Numbered from the stretch's first letter, positions 1 through 9,704 are shown. The stretch is 64,000 bases of DNA from Pseudomonadota bacterium (GCA_023386155.1 JAEWKH010000015.1:7293-71292); one strand, 5' to 3'. The notes: generated by a model not told the origin, from the sequence alone. Made by a program: numbers and translations.

Positions 1-551
1 TGGCCATTGATGTTATGAATAAGGACTACGCCTCGCGAGGAAAGCTTCGGTTGCCAATTCTTGAACGTGTTTTGCAGTTCTTCGTAGGTATAATGCCCAT
101 CAATATGGAGTAAGTCGATGCTGCCGTCAGCAAAACGCGGCAGAGCCTCGTCAAACTGCTGGCGTAACAATTGTGAGAAACCTGCATAGTTCTGATTGTT
201 AAATGCATCTAAGCGAGCTAAATCGTCTTCGCTGGAGGTGCCTGCATTCTCCACGTATGGCCAAGCGCCGACAGCATAGGAAGCTGTGTTGTAGCCAAGG
301 CGGTGCACAGCTTGGCAGAAGGCGAGATACGAGAACCCATCCTGAGTACCAAGTTCAACAAATGTTTTCGGTTTGAGTGCCTCGATCAACCAAAATGCGA
401 ACGGGCCGTGCTCAAGCCAAGCTGATCCGATCAGATGCGAGCAAGGCCAGAAGGATACTGGCGATATACATTGGGTCCAGTGAGTAGAGGCTATGGCGAG
501 ATGAGACTCCGCTCCAAGAGGGGATACATCGCTCGCGTCAGATTTGCTCAT
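1..551 (-). CDS. Class I SAM-dependent methyltransferase (3' end outside window)
   Basis: The gene runs off the left edge, so only about 183 N-terminal residues are visible. I start it at ATG 551 (MSKSDAS); an in-frame ATG at 563 would add four residues. FVELGTQDGFSYLAFCQA at residues 64-81 looks like SAM-binding motif I, and LLHIDGHYTYEE (147-158) and GVVLIHN (174-180) match the later strands of the Methyltransf_24 group. Such proteins often sit among glycosyltransferases and modify surface glycans, which fits the next genes. The natural substrate cannot be told. Its GC content is clearly lower than that of genes further right, hinting at transfer. Confidence 0.75.
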   Translation of the reverse strand, partial: MSKSDASDVSPLGAESHLAIASTHWTQCISPVSFWPCSHLIGSAWLEHGPFAFWLIEALKPKTFVELGTQDGFSYLAFCQAVHRLGYNTASYAVGAWPYVENAGTSSEDDLARLDAFNNQNYAGFSQLLRQQFDEALPRFADGSIDLLHIDGHYTYEELQNTFKNWQPKLSSRGVVLIHNING

Positions 552-563
552 ATTCACTACCAT

Positions 564-834
564 TGGTTGAGGCGTCTGCTGTCAAGCCCTCTAAAGCCTT
601 GTGACCAATAAAATTAGCAGGGTGAGACCGCAATCGCCCGCGAGAGCCTGTCCGGCATCAAGGCCTTCATCCCCCGCCTCACTGGCCGGGGGATCCTGAA
701 CAGCGCGGACTTCAGAAGAGCTCTCATCGTTCCCATGTAATCTAATGCCAAGGCTGCCCGGCCCATCTCGCTTCAAGGGCGTGTAACAGAAATACCCCAA
801 AGTCAATGAAGGATCGGGCGCCGCTGCCCGGGGA
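564..834. other. Intergenic stretch, possible gene remnant
   Basis: No convincing gene. On the plus strand, 618-740 is open for about 40 codons and ends in TAA (tail ...GRGILNSADFRRALIVPM). It lacks a start codon with a ribosome binding site and follows a TAG, so it may be the decayed end of a lost gene. I do not recognise the family. Confidence 0.2.
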
Positions 835-2502
835 ATGGCGGGAGGGGCCGGAGGGCGGCGGCTTGCCCCGTTATCTGCCCGGATGATAAGTCTCGCGCCC
901 TACATGCAGCAGGCTGACCATTCCCCGATGAAACATCTCATCCGGCGAGCAATCGTTCGCCTCAAGCAGAACAACCTCCTCAGGAGGGCGGTCTTTCGGT
1001 TGAGGGCGATCTCGCCGGACAGCCGGACGGCAGTCCTGGGGCGGGCCGGAACCCTTCTCGAAGAGGGCAACTTCAACCAGGCCGCCGAGTGCCTGGCAGG
1101 AGCCGAGCCGAAGACCGTGCGGATATGGAGAGCTCTGCTCAATGCGCTGCTCGCGGCGCATCGGTTCGACGAACTCGCGGAGACCTATGAGGCGATGCCT
1201 GAAGAGGCCCGGAAGGACTTCGATTGCCGGTACCTTTATCTCCTGGCCGCGGCCAATCTGAAGCGCTCCGATGCGGTGAGGGGGATCATCGAGGGCGTCC
1301 TGCAGGATCCTGACAGCGAGGCGGCATCCGCGTTTCTGGCAAAAGTGTACCTGTTTGCCCAGGCCTCGGGCTCGGCGGCCGGCAAGGAGGCGCTGAGGCG
1401 CATCCTGGATCACGGCCCCTCGCTCGCAGCAGGTCATTTCGACATCCTCCTGAAGTGCGCTCATTACCTTAGGACAGAGCGCAGGAGTGCCGAATCTCTT
1501 GATCTCGAGGCCGCGCTCAGGCGGGAAGCCCGCAGCGACAGGAACAGATCCAAGATCGAAATTCTCGATGCGCAGATTCATTTCGGGAACGGCCGCTATG
1601 ACCTCCAGCTGGCGGGTATCAATGCCGTCCTTGCTAGGCAGGCGCTCGACCCCGTTTCCCTGAAAGATGCGAATGCGCCGTTCTCCTGCGACAACCTCGC
1701 CGCATCGTCCGTCGGGGCAGGATCGGTGCGAGGGCCGCTGGTCTCGATCCTGATGCCCGCCTACAACAGCGCGCAGACCCTTTCCTACGCCCTGGAATCG
1801 TTGCGCAACCAAACCTATCGGGATTTCGAGGTCCTCGTCGTCGATGACAGCAGCGACGACGAGACGGCTCTGATTGCTGCCCGATTCTGCGACGCCGATC
1901 CGCGCTTCCGCTTGATCGGCCTGGAGCGGAATGCGGGAGCCTTCGTCGCCCGGAACACGGCGCTGGCTGCCGCAACAGGGGAGTTCGTCACCAATCAGGA
2001 CGCGGACGATTGGGCGCACCCGCAAAAGATCGCGACGGCCGTCGCCGAGCTGCAAAGGAACCGGGCGGCCATCGCAACGTGGGTCGAGCACATTCGCTGT
2101 TCCCGTGAGCGGGGATTCAGGGCGTTGAACGGCTATCTCCGGCCGGACGCCTCATCCTTGATGTTCAGGCGCAGTCCCGTGATCGATAAGATCGGCTGGT
2201 ATGATTCCGTGCGGGCGGCAGGCGATGGGGAGTTCCACCTGAGGATGGAGCGGGCCTTCGGTCGGCACAGCATCCTGAAGATCGACAAGCTGCTGTCCTT
2301 CGTCCACTGGTCCGAAGCGACGCTCTCGGGCGGCGGTGCCTTCGCGATCGACAGCGAGATGGGGCTGTTCAGCCCCGCACGCAGCGCCTATCGCCGCGCG
2401 TTCGGTCTTTGGCACGAGACGACGGAAAAGCTCTACATGCCTTTTCCGCTCGAGACGCGCCCGTTCCCGATCCCGGAAAGCCTGCGTTCGACCCTTGGGT
2501 GA
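835..2502 (+). CDS. Family 2 glycosyltransferase with N-terminal helical-repeat region
   Basis: 555 residues from ATG 835; the true start may be ATG 883 or 928 (MKHLIRRAIV), since none has a good ribosome binding site. Residues about 60-280 are helical and TPR-like. A GT-A domain begins near residue 301 (VSILMPAYNSAQTLSYALES), with the nucleotide-binding VVDDSSDDE at 335-343 and the metal-binding Asp-Ala-Asp at 389-391. It should transfer a sugar from an activated nucleotide donor to a surface glycan; donor and acceptor are unknown. It converges with a paralogue (stop-to-stop gap 22 bp) of the same layout. Confidence 0.85.
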   Translation: MAGGAGGRRLAPLSARMISLAPYMQQADHSPMKHLIRRAIVRLKQNNLLRRAVFRLRAISPDSRTAVLGRAGTLLEEGNFNQAAECLAGAEPKTVRIWRALLNALLAAHRFDELAETYEAMPEEARKDFDCRYLYLLAAANLKRSDAVRGIIEGVLQDPDSEAASAFLAKVYLFAQASGSAAGKEALRRILDHGPSLAAGHFDILLKCAHYLRTERRSAESLDLEAALRREARSDRNRSKIEILDAQIHFGNGRYDLQLAGINAVLARQALDPVSLKDANAPFSCDNLAASSVGAGSVRGPLVSILMPAYNSAQTLSYALESLRNQTYRDFEVLVVDDSSDDETALIAARFCDADPRFRLIGLERNAGAFVARNTALAAATGEFVTNQDADDWAHPQKIATAVAELQRNRAAIATWVEHIRCSRERGFRALNGYLRPDASSLMFRRSPVIDKIGWYDSVRAAGDGEFHLRMERAFGRHSILKIDKLLSFVHWSEATLSGGGAFAIDSEMGLFSPARSAYRRAFGLWHETTEKLYMPFPLETRPFPIPESLRSTLG

Positions 2503-2524
2503 TCCGCCGCTCGCAAAATCCTTT

Positions 2525-4441
2525 CTATGCGAGAGGCGCTTCCGGCGTAACGGGCTTGAGGCAATCCAGGACAGGCGCCAGGTAGTCCTCTCCGAAAAGC
2601 AGGGGGGCGCAGCCGAACTGGCTCGTCGCAGTCTTCTCCTGGGATGCGGAGAGACCGGCTCCGCCGCCGACGTACAGGCGTTGGGCAGCGATGGCCGGTA
2701 GCGGCGAAGGAGGATCATCGAGAAGGTTCGCGTCCAGGAGAACGGCGAGCCTGCAAGCTGCGCTCTCCCCCGGAACGACATTCTCAATGAGGCCTGCCGC
2801 GATGGCAGAGCGGACCGGGGTGGCGATGTTGGCCTCGGCGCGTCTGAAGGTGGGCCAGTGAACGAGGCCGAGCTTCAGGCCTGCATCGGCCAGATTCCGC
2901 CAGCGGGCGACGTCCTGCTCGAACGGCCGGGCGGCATCGGCAAAGTTCCCGACAATGACGACGTCGATGTCCTGAATCGGCTCTCGATGTCCTAGGATGA
3001 TGCGGGGAGCGGGAAAGCGCCGGCCGGGTGTCATGCGCAGGTCGGGCTCGGGCTTTGCCATCTCGGTGGCATGCCAGAAGCGATAGGCCTCCTTGTACTG
3101 GCGCCGCGCTCCATAATTGACGGTCGCGATCCCGGCGGCCTTGGTCTGGGTGAGCGAGGATCCGCTGAACAGGATGAGGGTCAGGGGCGTCGCGGGGAAG
3201 AGCTTGTTGGGCAGGAGGTTATGCCGGGCCCTGATGCGCTCGTACAGTTCCGAGTCGGCCCCGAGCCGGGTCGCATCCCAGCCGCCGAGATCGACCAGGA
3301 TCTGCCTCCTGACCAGCAGGGACGAAGTGTTCTCCATCAGCATTCCGGCCATGTTGGCCTTGACGTCGAACCGGAGATCCATCGAGACGCGAACGCCGAT
3401 CGTCGTGCTGATGCCCTCGGGATGAGAAACGGCATGGAGCATCTGGGCGGCGAACTTTTCCGGATGCGACCAGTCATCCGCATCGTGAACGGTGACGAAG
3501 TCTCCTGTCGCGCGGGCAAGCGCCGTGTTTCTCGCCGCGTATGCGCCGCCATTTTGTTCATGCCGTAGCGGAATGACACGGCTGTCGCGTTCGGCAAAGC
3601 GCCGGATGACCTGCCAGGTCTCATCCTGGCTTTGGTCGTCGACAACCAGAACCTCCAGGTTGCGCCATGTCTGGTTAAGAACGCTGTTCAGCGCGATCGG
3701 CAGCGTCTCGGCGCAATTGTAGGCAGGGATGAGGACGCTGAGCTTCGCCGATGCTTCGGTAGGACGTGGATCGACGACGGTGATGTTATCGAGGCTCAGC
3801 GGCGCATTTCCGTTCAGCAGGCTGAGTTTCGAGAACCCGTTTTCCTCGTAGACCCTGTTCAGCCAGGCCAGGCGCTCGCCATCGGCGGACGTAACGGAAC
3901 CCGCCCGCTGAGCCAGGGCATGGCAGATGTTCGCGGCCGAGAAATAGAACTCTGCCCGCATTCTGGTGTGTTTCGAGGCCCATTGCAGCCACGCTTGAGC
4001 CTCGTCCGGACGGTCGAGGCGGAGCAGGCATTCGACCATCATGAGCTGCGTGTAGACATTCCGCCGCATCCGGGGGAAAGCCGTCGTCATGAGGACCAGA
4101 TTTTCGAGCGTGGCGCCGTAATTCCCATTGTAGGCATACCACTTCGCGAGGGACCATGCCGTTGCGGCCAGAGTGCCTCGGTCGCGCTGGGCCAGGGGCT
4201 TGGAAAGCTCGAGCTCGCGCGCGGCCCGTTCGCCGAACCCCGACCAGATCTTGGAGAACAGGGGGTGTGGCTCCCGGTTGGGATTGGGCTGCTGAAATCT
4301 CTCCCAGGCCTGGCCGTTCAGGACCAGGGGAATCGAATCCAGCCCGATGGCGAGTTTCTTGACCGGCTCAGGGAACTTCCGCTTGATGCGATTTCGTGCC
4401 TCGGCCGGAAGGATATGCTTGAGGCTCTGTGCAATGCTCAT
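2525..4441 (-). CDS. Family 2 glycosyltransferase with N-terminal helical and extra C-terminal domain
   Basis: 638 residues. The N-terminal ~210 residues are helical. The GT-A domain starts at about 234 (LSVLIPAYNCAETLP), with VVDDQSQDET at 266-275 and the metal-binding Asp-Ala-Asp at 320-322. After the catalytic domain comes a further domain (about 490-638, starting DVVIVGNFADAARPFEQD) that the upstream paralogue lacks. It resembles a second Rossmann-like domain, but I cannot name it. Paralogue of the 835-2502 gene, facing it; presumably same glycan pathway. Start ATG 4441 gives the expected family N-terminus. Confidence 0.85.
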   Translation of the reverse strand: MSIAQSLKHILPAEARNRIKRKFPEPVKKLAIGLDSIPLVLNGQAWERFQQPNPNREPHPLFSKIWSGFGERAARELELSKPLAQRDRGTLAATAWSLAKWYAYNGNYGATLENLVLMTTAFPRMRRNVYTQLMMVECLLRLDRPDEAQAWLQWASKHTRMRAEFYFSAANICHALAQRAGSVTSADGERLAWLNRVYEENGFSKLSLLNGNAPLSLDNITVVDPRPTEASAKLSVLIPAYNCAETLPIALNSVLNQTWRNLEVLVVDDQSQDETWQVIRRFAERDSRVIPLRHEQNGGAYAARNTALARATGDFVTVHDADDWSHPEKFAAQMLHAVSHPEGISTTIGVRVSMDLRFDVKANMAGMLMENTSSLLVRRQILVDLGGWDATRLGADSELYERIRARHNLLPNKLFPATPLTLILFSGSSLTQTKAAGIATVNYGARRQYKEAYRFWHATEMAKPEPDLRMTPGRRFPAPRIILGHREPIQDIDVVIVGNFADAARPFEQDVARWRNLADAGLKLGLVHWPTFRRAEANIATPVRSAIAAGLIENVVPGESAACRLAVLLDANLLDDPPSPLPAIAAQRLYVGGGAGLSASQEKTATSQFGCAPLLFGEDYLAPVLDCLKPVTPEAPLA

Positions 4442-4732
4442 CTGTGAGGATCAGATCCCGATTACCGGTCGCCACATGTGAATGGAGGTTGGGCCAGAGC
4501 CCGAACCTATATAGCCGTTGCGATGATAAGCAAAGGGAGCCGGCCTTGGACGAGGCCGGGAGCAGGCCTCCTGTGACGGACGCGTTCCGTCGTCGATGTC
4601 GGGCGCCCCTCAGGTATGGCCGGTTTCCCCTTGCCTTGCGAGCGGATGCCTATGTTCGTGCGCCCTTAGAAGACATATTGATGAGACAATGTTGCTACTC
4701 TAGGATGAGGTTCAGGATCTAGAAGGCCTCCC

Positions 4733-6133
4733 ATGAGCCACGGCATCTCCCGGATTTGCCCCATCATCCTCTGCGGCGGCTCTGGAACGCGTCTTTGGCC
4801 CGCCTCGCGGGCCAGCCGGCCAAAGCAGTTCGTCGATCTTCTGGGACCTCGCTCGACATTCCAGATGGCAGCGCTTCGCGTCACGGCCTCCGATGTGTTC
4901 TCGCGCCCGGCCGTCATCCTGAGCAGCGCCGCCCGGTTCATCGCCGCGGAGCAGCTGGCGCAGGTCGGGGCCGTGGCGGACATTATCCTCGAGCCTGTCC
5001 AGCGGGATTCCGCTACAGCCGTTGCGGTTGCCGCCTGTTACGCGGCCCGTCGCGCCCCCGAGGCGATTGTTCTCATCGTTGCGTCCGACCATGTCATTGA
5101 CGATGTGGATTCTTTCGTTGCGTCATGCGAAGCGGCCGCCGAGGCGGCTCGCCACGGGTACATCATGACCCTGGGGATGGCCCCGGACCACCCGGTCACG
5201 CGCTATGGCTATATCCGTCCCGGCAAGCCCATCGAGGGCACGGGCGCCTTCAAGGTCGACCGCTTCGTCGAAAAGCCCGATGCGCAAGCCGCGCGGCATT
5301 ATGTCGAGCAGGGCTTCCTCTGGAACAGCGGCAATCTCGTGTTCCGGGCCGATGCGATGCTGGAGGAGCTGGGGCGCCTCGAGCCGGCCGTCCTCGCGGC
5401 TGCGCGGGACGCGCTCGATTACGCGGTGACGGACCCGGATTTCATCCGCCTTCACGAGGAATCCTTCAGGCTCGCTCCCAGGATTTCCATCGATTACGCC
5501 GTGATGGAGCGAACGGAGCAGGCAGGCGTCGTGCCGGCGTCCTTCGCCTGGTCCGATATCGGAACATGGGAAACCCTGTGGGAGGCATCGCCGCGGGATG
5601 AGGCCGGCAATTGCCTGCGCGGCAACGCGGTGGTTAAGGAGGCGCGCAACAGCCTCGTTCATGGCGACGGCATTCTCGCAACCGTGGTCGGCCTGGACGA
5701 TGTCGTGGTGGTCGCCAAGCGCGATGCCGTGCTCGTCGCTTCGCGCAAGCGCTCGGATCTCGTGAGGGACCTGGTGATGTCGCTCCGGGCCCGGCGGCAC
5801 CCCGAAGCCAGCGAGCACGACCGCACCGATCGCCCGTGGGGCTGGTTCCAGCGGATCGATCGGGGCCCTGGCTCCCAGGTCAGGCGCATCGTGGTCAAGC
5901 CTGGCGGACAGCTTTCGCTGCGAAAGAACCCGCATGCGGGGCATTGGGTTGTGCTGCACGGGGTCGCGGAGGTGGCCGCCGACGAAAGGGTCTCGTTCCT
6001 GAGGGAGACCGAGGCGTTCCACATTCCAGCCGGGGTTGCGCACCGCCTCGCCAATCCGGGGCCCGATCCCCTGGAGCTCATTGAAGTTCGGGCCGGAGGG
6101 GACGGCGGCACCTCCATCGAAGGCGACGAGTGA
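4733..6133 (+). CDS. manC: Mannose-1-phosphate guanylyltransferase / mannose-6-phosphate isomerase
   Basis: 466 residues, the usual length for the AlgA/XanB/ManC family. The N-terminal nucleotidyltransferase domain has the pyrophosphorylase signature LCGGSGTRLWPASR (about 12-25), PKQF and FVEKPD (about 178-183), so GDP-mannose synthesis from mannose-1-phosphate and GTP is likely. The C-terminal cupin (about 365-455) should be the type II phosphomannose isomerase. However, the usual metal-binding QxHHHRxEHW is here SLRKNPHAGHW (about 397-407), so isomerase activity is doubtful. GDP-mannose would feed the neighbouring glycosyltransferases. Confidence 0.9.
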   Translation: MSHGISRICPIILCGGSGTRLWPASRASRPKQFVDLLGPRSTFQMAALRVTASDVFSRPAVILSSAARFIAAEQLAQVGAVADIILEPVQRDSATAVAVAACYAARRAPEAIVLIVASDHVIDDVDSFVASCEAAAEAARHGYIMTLGMAPDHPVTRYGYIRPGKPIEGTGAFKVDRFVEKPDAQAARHYVEQGFLWNSGNLVFRADAMLEELGRLEPAVLAAARDALDYAVTDPDFIRLHEESFRLAPRISIDYAVMERTEQAGVVPASFAWSDIGTWETLWEASPRDEAGNCLRGNAVVKEARNSLVHGDGILATVVGLDDVVVVAKRDAVLVASRKRSDLVRDLVMSLRARRHPEASEHDRTDRPWGWFQRIDRGPGSQVRRIVVKPGGQLSLRKNPHAGHWVVLHGVAEVAADERVSFLRETEAFHIPAGVAHRLANPGPDPLELIEVRAGGDGGTSIEGDE

Positions 6134-6215
6134 GCCGGACGAGCCAGCCGGTGCGATCTTTTCCCTCCCTCGCGTGTTGTGCCTCCTGTGAAGCCAGCGG
6201 GAGGATCGGGCGGGC

Positions 6216-7163
6216 ATGGGGTCGAACGGGGATATTCTGGATTGCCTGGTGGTCGGGGGAGGGCCGGCGGGTCTGACGACGGCCTTGTACCTCGCCCGCT
6301 TCAAGCGCCGTTTCCTGGTGGTCGACAGCGGCACGCCGCGGGCGGCCTGGATCCCCACCAGCCACAACATCCCGGTCTTCGCCGAGGGCATCTCCGGCAA
6401 CGACATCCTGGCCCGGGCCCGGGCCAATCTCGAGCAGTACGGGGCTGCGATCCAGGCCGGGCGGGTCACGGGCCTGCGCAAGCAGCCGGACCGCTTCATC
6501 GGGGTCGTCGAAGACAACGACGGCGGCATGACCCAGATCGCGGCCCGTCGCGTGGTGCTGGCCACGGGCTCCGTCGATATCGAGCCCGATCTTCCGGACG
6601 TGCCCAATGCGATCCAGCGGGGACTCGTTCGCTATTGCCCGATCTGCGACGGCTACGAGTCCCGGGATCGGAAGATCGCGGTCATCGCCTATGGCTCCCA
6701 CGGAATAGGGGAGGCGGTCTTCATCGCCCGTACCTATTCCCGCGACGTGACCCTGCTCACCTTGGGTCAGCCTCTGGAGCTGGGTCCGGAGCAGCGCGCG
6801 CGGCTCGAGGAGCACGACATCAAGATCGTGGAAGCTCCTGTCGAGACGCTCGACATGGAGGGCGACCGGATCTCGGCGATTCACATGGGCGGCAAGGAGC
6901 ACCGCTTCGATGTGCTCTATTCGGCGCTCGGACTCAAATATCGCTCGGACCTCGCGATCTCGCTCGGCGCCGAGCACGATCCCTCAGGCAGCCTCATCGT
7001 CGACAGCCATTGCCAGACCAGCGTCAAAGGCCTCTATGCCGCCGGCGACATCGTCCGCGGCCTCGACCAGATCGTGGTCGGCATGGGCCATGCGGCCATT
7101 GCTGCGACCCATATCCACAACCACTGCGAACTGCCGACCGAGGACGAGCCGGGCGGGGCGTAA
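6216..7163 (+). CDS. NAD(P)/FAD-dependent oxidoreductase, thioredoxin-reductase-like
   Basis: 315 residues, start ATG 6216 preceded by GGAGGA. An N-terminal dinucleotide-binding motif VVGGGPAGLTTALYLARF binds FAD; a second region (KIAVIAYGSHGIGEA, about 153-167) corresponds to the NAD(P)H site but lacks a textbook GxGxxG. A CPIC pair (Cys141, Cys144) followed by DGYE sits where thioredoxin reductases carry their redox CxxC, so disulfide reduction is possible. The C-terminal GLYAAGDIVRG motif contacts the flavin. The partner protein is unknown; no thioredoxin gene is adjacent. Confidence 0.85.
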   Translation: MGSNGDILDCLVVGGGPAGLTTALYLARFKRRFLVVDSGTPRAAWIPTSHNIPVFAEGISGNDILARARANLEQYGAAIQAGRVTGLRKQPDRFIGVVEDNDGGMTQIAARRVVLATGSVDIEPDLPDVPNAIQRGLVRYCPICDGYESRDRKIAVIAYGSHGIGEAVFIARTYSRDVTLLTLGQPLELGPEQRARLEEHDIKIVEAPVETLDMEGDRISAIHMGGKEHRFDVLYSALGLKYRSDLAISLGAEHDPSGSLIVDSHCQTSVKGLYAAGDIVRGLDQIVVGMGHAAIAATHIHNHCELPTEDEPGGA

Positions 7164-7172
7164 CGCGGCCCC

Positions 7173-8204
7173 TCAGGAAAGCGCCTTCGCCAGGAGCGGG
7201 AGGCTGATGTCCATGCGGTAATCGACCGAGGAATGGTCGTCGTGGAATTCCTCGTAGGTGTGGGGAATGCCGGCGGCCTCGAGCTTCCGGTGCATGATCC
7301 GCGAACCGTAGACCATGTTGTACTGGTCGATGTCGCCGCAATCGATGAAGAAGGCCTTCAGCTTGCGCAGATTCGCCTGATACTCGGCCCGATCGACCAT
7401 GCGCAGAGGGTCCCAGCGCAGCCAGTTGTCCCAGCGCTCCTCGATGATCTCGCAGGTCCGAAGGTCCACCGGCAGGCGGATGCCACGGAACTGGCTCGGA
7501 TCGGGGTCGAAGCTCGCCGCCTGGGCGAGCAGCATCAGCACATGCCAGTCCTTGTCCTTCGCCTTGGGGCCGGCCTCGAACCTGGTCAGGAAGGCCTCGA
7601 TCGACATGTCGTGGCCGGCGAGGTGGCGCAGCGCCCCGGCGAACTCGCCGAGATGGTAGAGGTACTCGAAGCCCACGTCGCCGGAGTGAGAGGCCGCCGC
7701 CGACCAGACCGAGCCGCCATGCCGCAGGGCATGGACCATCGCGCCGTAGCCGCCCGAGCTCTTGCCGAACACGCCTCGGCGCCCGTCCCCGCCGCAGCCG
7801 AAATGGTTCTCGACGAAAGGCAGCATCTCGCGGATGAGGAACGTCTCCCACGGCCCCATGGCTGCGCTGTCCACGTATTGGTTGCCGCCAAGGCGCGTGA
7901 AGCAATCCGGGAAGGCCGCCACGACCGGCGGCATGGCGCCCGTGCCGATCAGGCGGTCGAGGCGTTCCGGCACGTTCTCGCCGTAGTTCTTCCAGTTGGT
8001 GTGAGCGGGGCCGCCCGCCGTGTACCCGACGAGGTCGACCAGGAGGGGCAGGCCGCGGCCGTCATGGCCCGCGGGCACGTACACATCGATCCGGCGGCGC
8101 GACGGGTCGCCGAGAAGGTTTCCTTCGAGGCTGCGGCTGTCGAGCCAGAGGCTGTGCACCGTGCCTGCGGGCACGTCGTGGTCCTTTCGCATCGTCATCC
8201 TCAT
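7173..8204 (-). CDS. Alpha/beta hydrolase, esterase-D / enterochelin esterase-like
   Basis: 343 residues; in-frame ATGs at 8204, 8198 and 8192 are all possible starts. The nucleophile elbow reads FGKSSGGYGAM, giving a Gly-x-Ser-x-Gly serine hydrolase, with a candidate catalytic His in HDDHSSVDYRMD near the C-terminus. The overall pattern fits the putative esterase family that includes S-formylglutathione hydrolase and Fes-like esterases, but this is a distant, longer member. No signal peptide is seen, so cytoplasmic. It is convergent with the flavoprotein gene (9 bp apart). The substrate is unknown. Confidence 0.75.
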   Translation of the reverse strand: MRMTMRKDHDVPAGTVHSLWLDSRSLEGNLLGDPSRRRIDVYVPAGHDGRGLPLLVDLVGYTAGGPAHTNWKNYGENVPERLDRLIGTGAMPPVVAAFPDCFTRLGGNQYVDSAAMGPWETFLIREMLPFVENHFGCGGDGRRGVFGKSSGGYGAMVHALRHGGSVWSAAASHSGDVGFEYLYHLGEFAGALRHLAGHDMSIEAFLTRFEAGPKAKDKDWHVLMLLAQAASFDPDPSQFRGIRLPVDLRTCEIIEERWDNWLRWDPLRMVDRAEYQANLRKLKAFFIDCGDIDQYNMVYGSRIMHRKLEAAGIPHTYEEFHDDHSSVDYRMDISLPLLAKALS

Positions 8205-8355
8205 CGGTCGTGATCGTCCAGATGTGGCTCCCGAATGGGCGCTTGTCCAGAATCCGGGCTTTCCTGGCAGTTAATAAGTCCTTACCCCACCTAGCCATTC
8301 CGGTGACCGCGGGTCTACGGTGCGGGTCGATAAGTCATCGCTTGGGGGAATATTC

Positions 8356-9687
8356 ATGACAGACGGTTTCTTGCCACGATGGAGCCTGAAGACCGAAGGC
8401 GTCATCATGCCGGACGAGCGGCTGCCGATGGGCCAGATGGTCGTCGTCGGCCTGCAGCACGTGGTCGCCATGTTCGGCGCGACCGTGCTCGCGCCGATCC
8501 TGATGGGTTTCGATCCGAACGTTTCGATCCTGTTCTCGGGCCTCGCCACTATCATCTTCTTCTTCGTGGTCGGCGGCCGGGTGCCGAGCTATCTCGGCTC
8601 GAGCTTCGCCTTCATCGGGCCGGTCCTCGTCGCGACCGGCGCGAGCGTCGGCAGCCCCAACCCGAACATCCCGCTGGCGCTCGGCGGCATCATCGCGGCG
8701 GGTGCGCTGTATTTCCTGATCGGCGTCGTGGTGCAGATGGCGGGACACCGCTGGATCGAGCGGCTGATGCCGCCGGTGGTCACGGGCGCCATCGTGGCCG
8801 CCATCGGGCTCGTGCTCGCGCCCATCGCGATCAACAGCGCCTCCGGCGTCACGCCTGACAATCAGGCCGGCACCGATTTCGCCCGCTGGATTGCGCTCGC
8901 CACCGTCGTGGCGGTCGGCTTCGTGGCCGTCTATGCGCCGGGAACGCTCCGCCGCCTGCCCGTGCTGATCGGCGGCGCGGCCGGCTACCTGATCTATTAC
9001 ATCTGCGCCAATGTCCTGGGACTCGGGCAACCCATCGACTTCACCAAGATCGGCGAGGCGGCGTGGTTCGGCCTGCCTTCCTTCCAGAGCCCGGTCTTCG
9101 ACGCGCGAGCGATCAGCCTGATCGCCCCCGTGGCGATCATCCTGGTGGCGGAGAACCTCGGTCACATCAAGGCCATCGGCGCCATGACGGGCCGCAACCT
9201 CGATCCCTATCTCGGCCGCGCCTTCATGGGTGACGGCCTGGCCACCATGCTGTCCGGCTCCGCTGGCGGCACGGGCATGACGACCTATGCCGAGAACATG
9301 GGCGTGATGGCCGTGACCCGCATCTACTCGACGCTGGTCTTCGTCATCGCGGCCGGGTTCGCGCTTCTCCTCGGATTGTCGCCCAAGTTCGGCGCCTTCA
9401 TCGGCACCATTCCCGGGCCGGTGCTCGGCGGGCTGTCGATCGTGGTGTTCGGCCTCATCGCGGCGACCGCAGGCCGGATCTGGGTGGAGAACCGGGTCGA
9501 TTTCTCGAACCCGCGCAATCTCATCACCGTGGCCGTCGCTTTGGTCCTGGGAGCCGGCAACTTCAAGCTGAACGTCGCGGGCTTCACCCTGGACGGCATC
9601 GGCACGGCAACCTTCGGCGCCATCATCCTCTACCACATCCTGCGGATGGCACCCGGGACGGCCGAGCGTACGCAACCGGCCGAGTAG
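8356..9687 (+). CDS. NCS2 family uracil/xanthine permease
   Basis: 443 residues from ATG 8356, chosen over an upstream GTG at 8320 because GGGGGAA lies 7 nt before it. A polytopic membrane protein with about 14 hydrophobic segments. The early QHVVAMFGATVLAP motif and the late AENLGHIKAIGAMTGR and GGTGMTTYAENMGVMAVTR stretches are hallmarks of the nucleobase:cation symporter 2 family, with the conserved Glu of the substrate site. It most resembles uracil/xanthine permeases and would import pyrimidine or purine bases driven by protons. Its transcription probably ends at the hairpin at 9721-9746. Confidence 0.9.
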   Translation: MTDGFLPRWSLKTEGVIMPDERLPMGQMVVVGLQHVVAMFGATVLAPILMGFDPNVSILFSGLATIIFFFVVGGRVPSYLGSSFAFIGPVLVATGASVGSPNPNIPLALGGIIAAGALYFLIGVVVQMAGHRWIERLMPPVVTGAIVAAIGLVLAPIAINSASGVTPDNQAGTDFARWIALATVVAVGFVAVYAPGTLRRLPVLIGGAAGYLIYYICANVLGLGQPIDFTKIGEAAWFGLPSFQSPVFDARAISLIAPVAIILVAENLGHIKAIGAMTGRNLDPYLGRAFMGDGLATMLSGSAGGTGMTTYAENMGVMAVTRIYSTLVFVIAAGFALLLGLSPKFGAFIGTIPGPVLGGLSIVVFGLIAATAGRIWVENRVDFSNPRNLITVAVALVLGAGNFKLNVAGFTLDGIGTATFGAIILYHILRMAPGTAERTQPAE

Positions 9688-9704
9688 GCAGGTTTCCATT
9701 TTCC

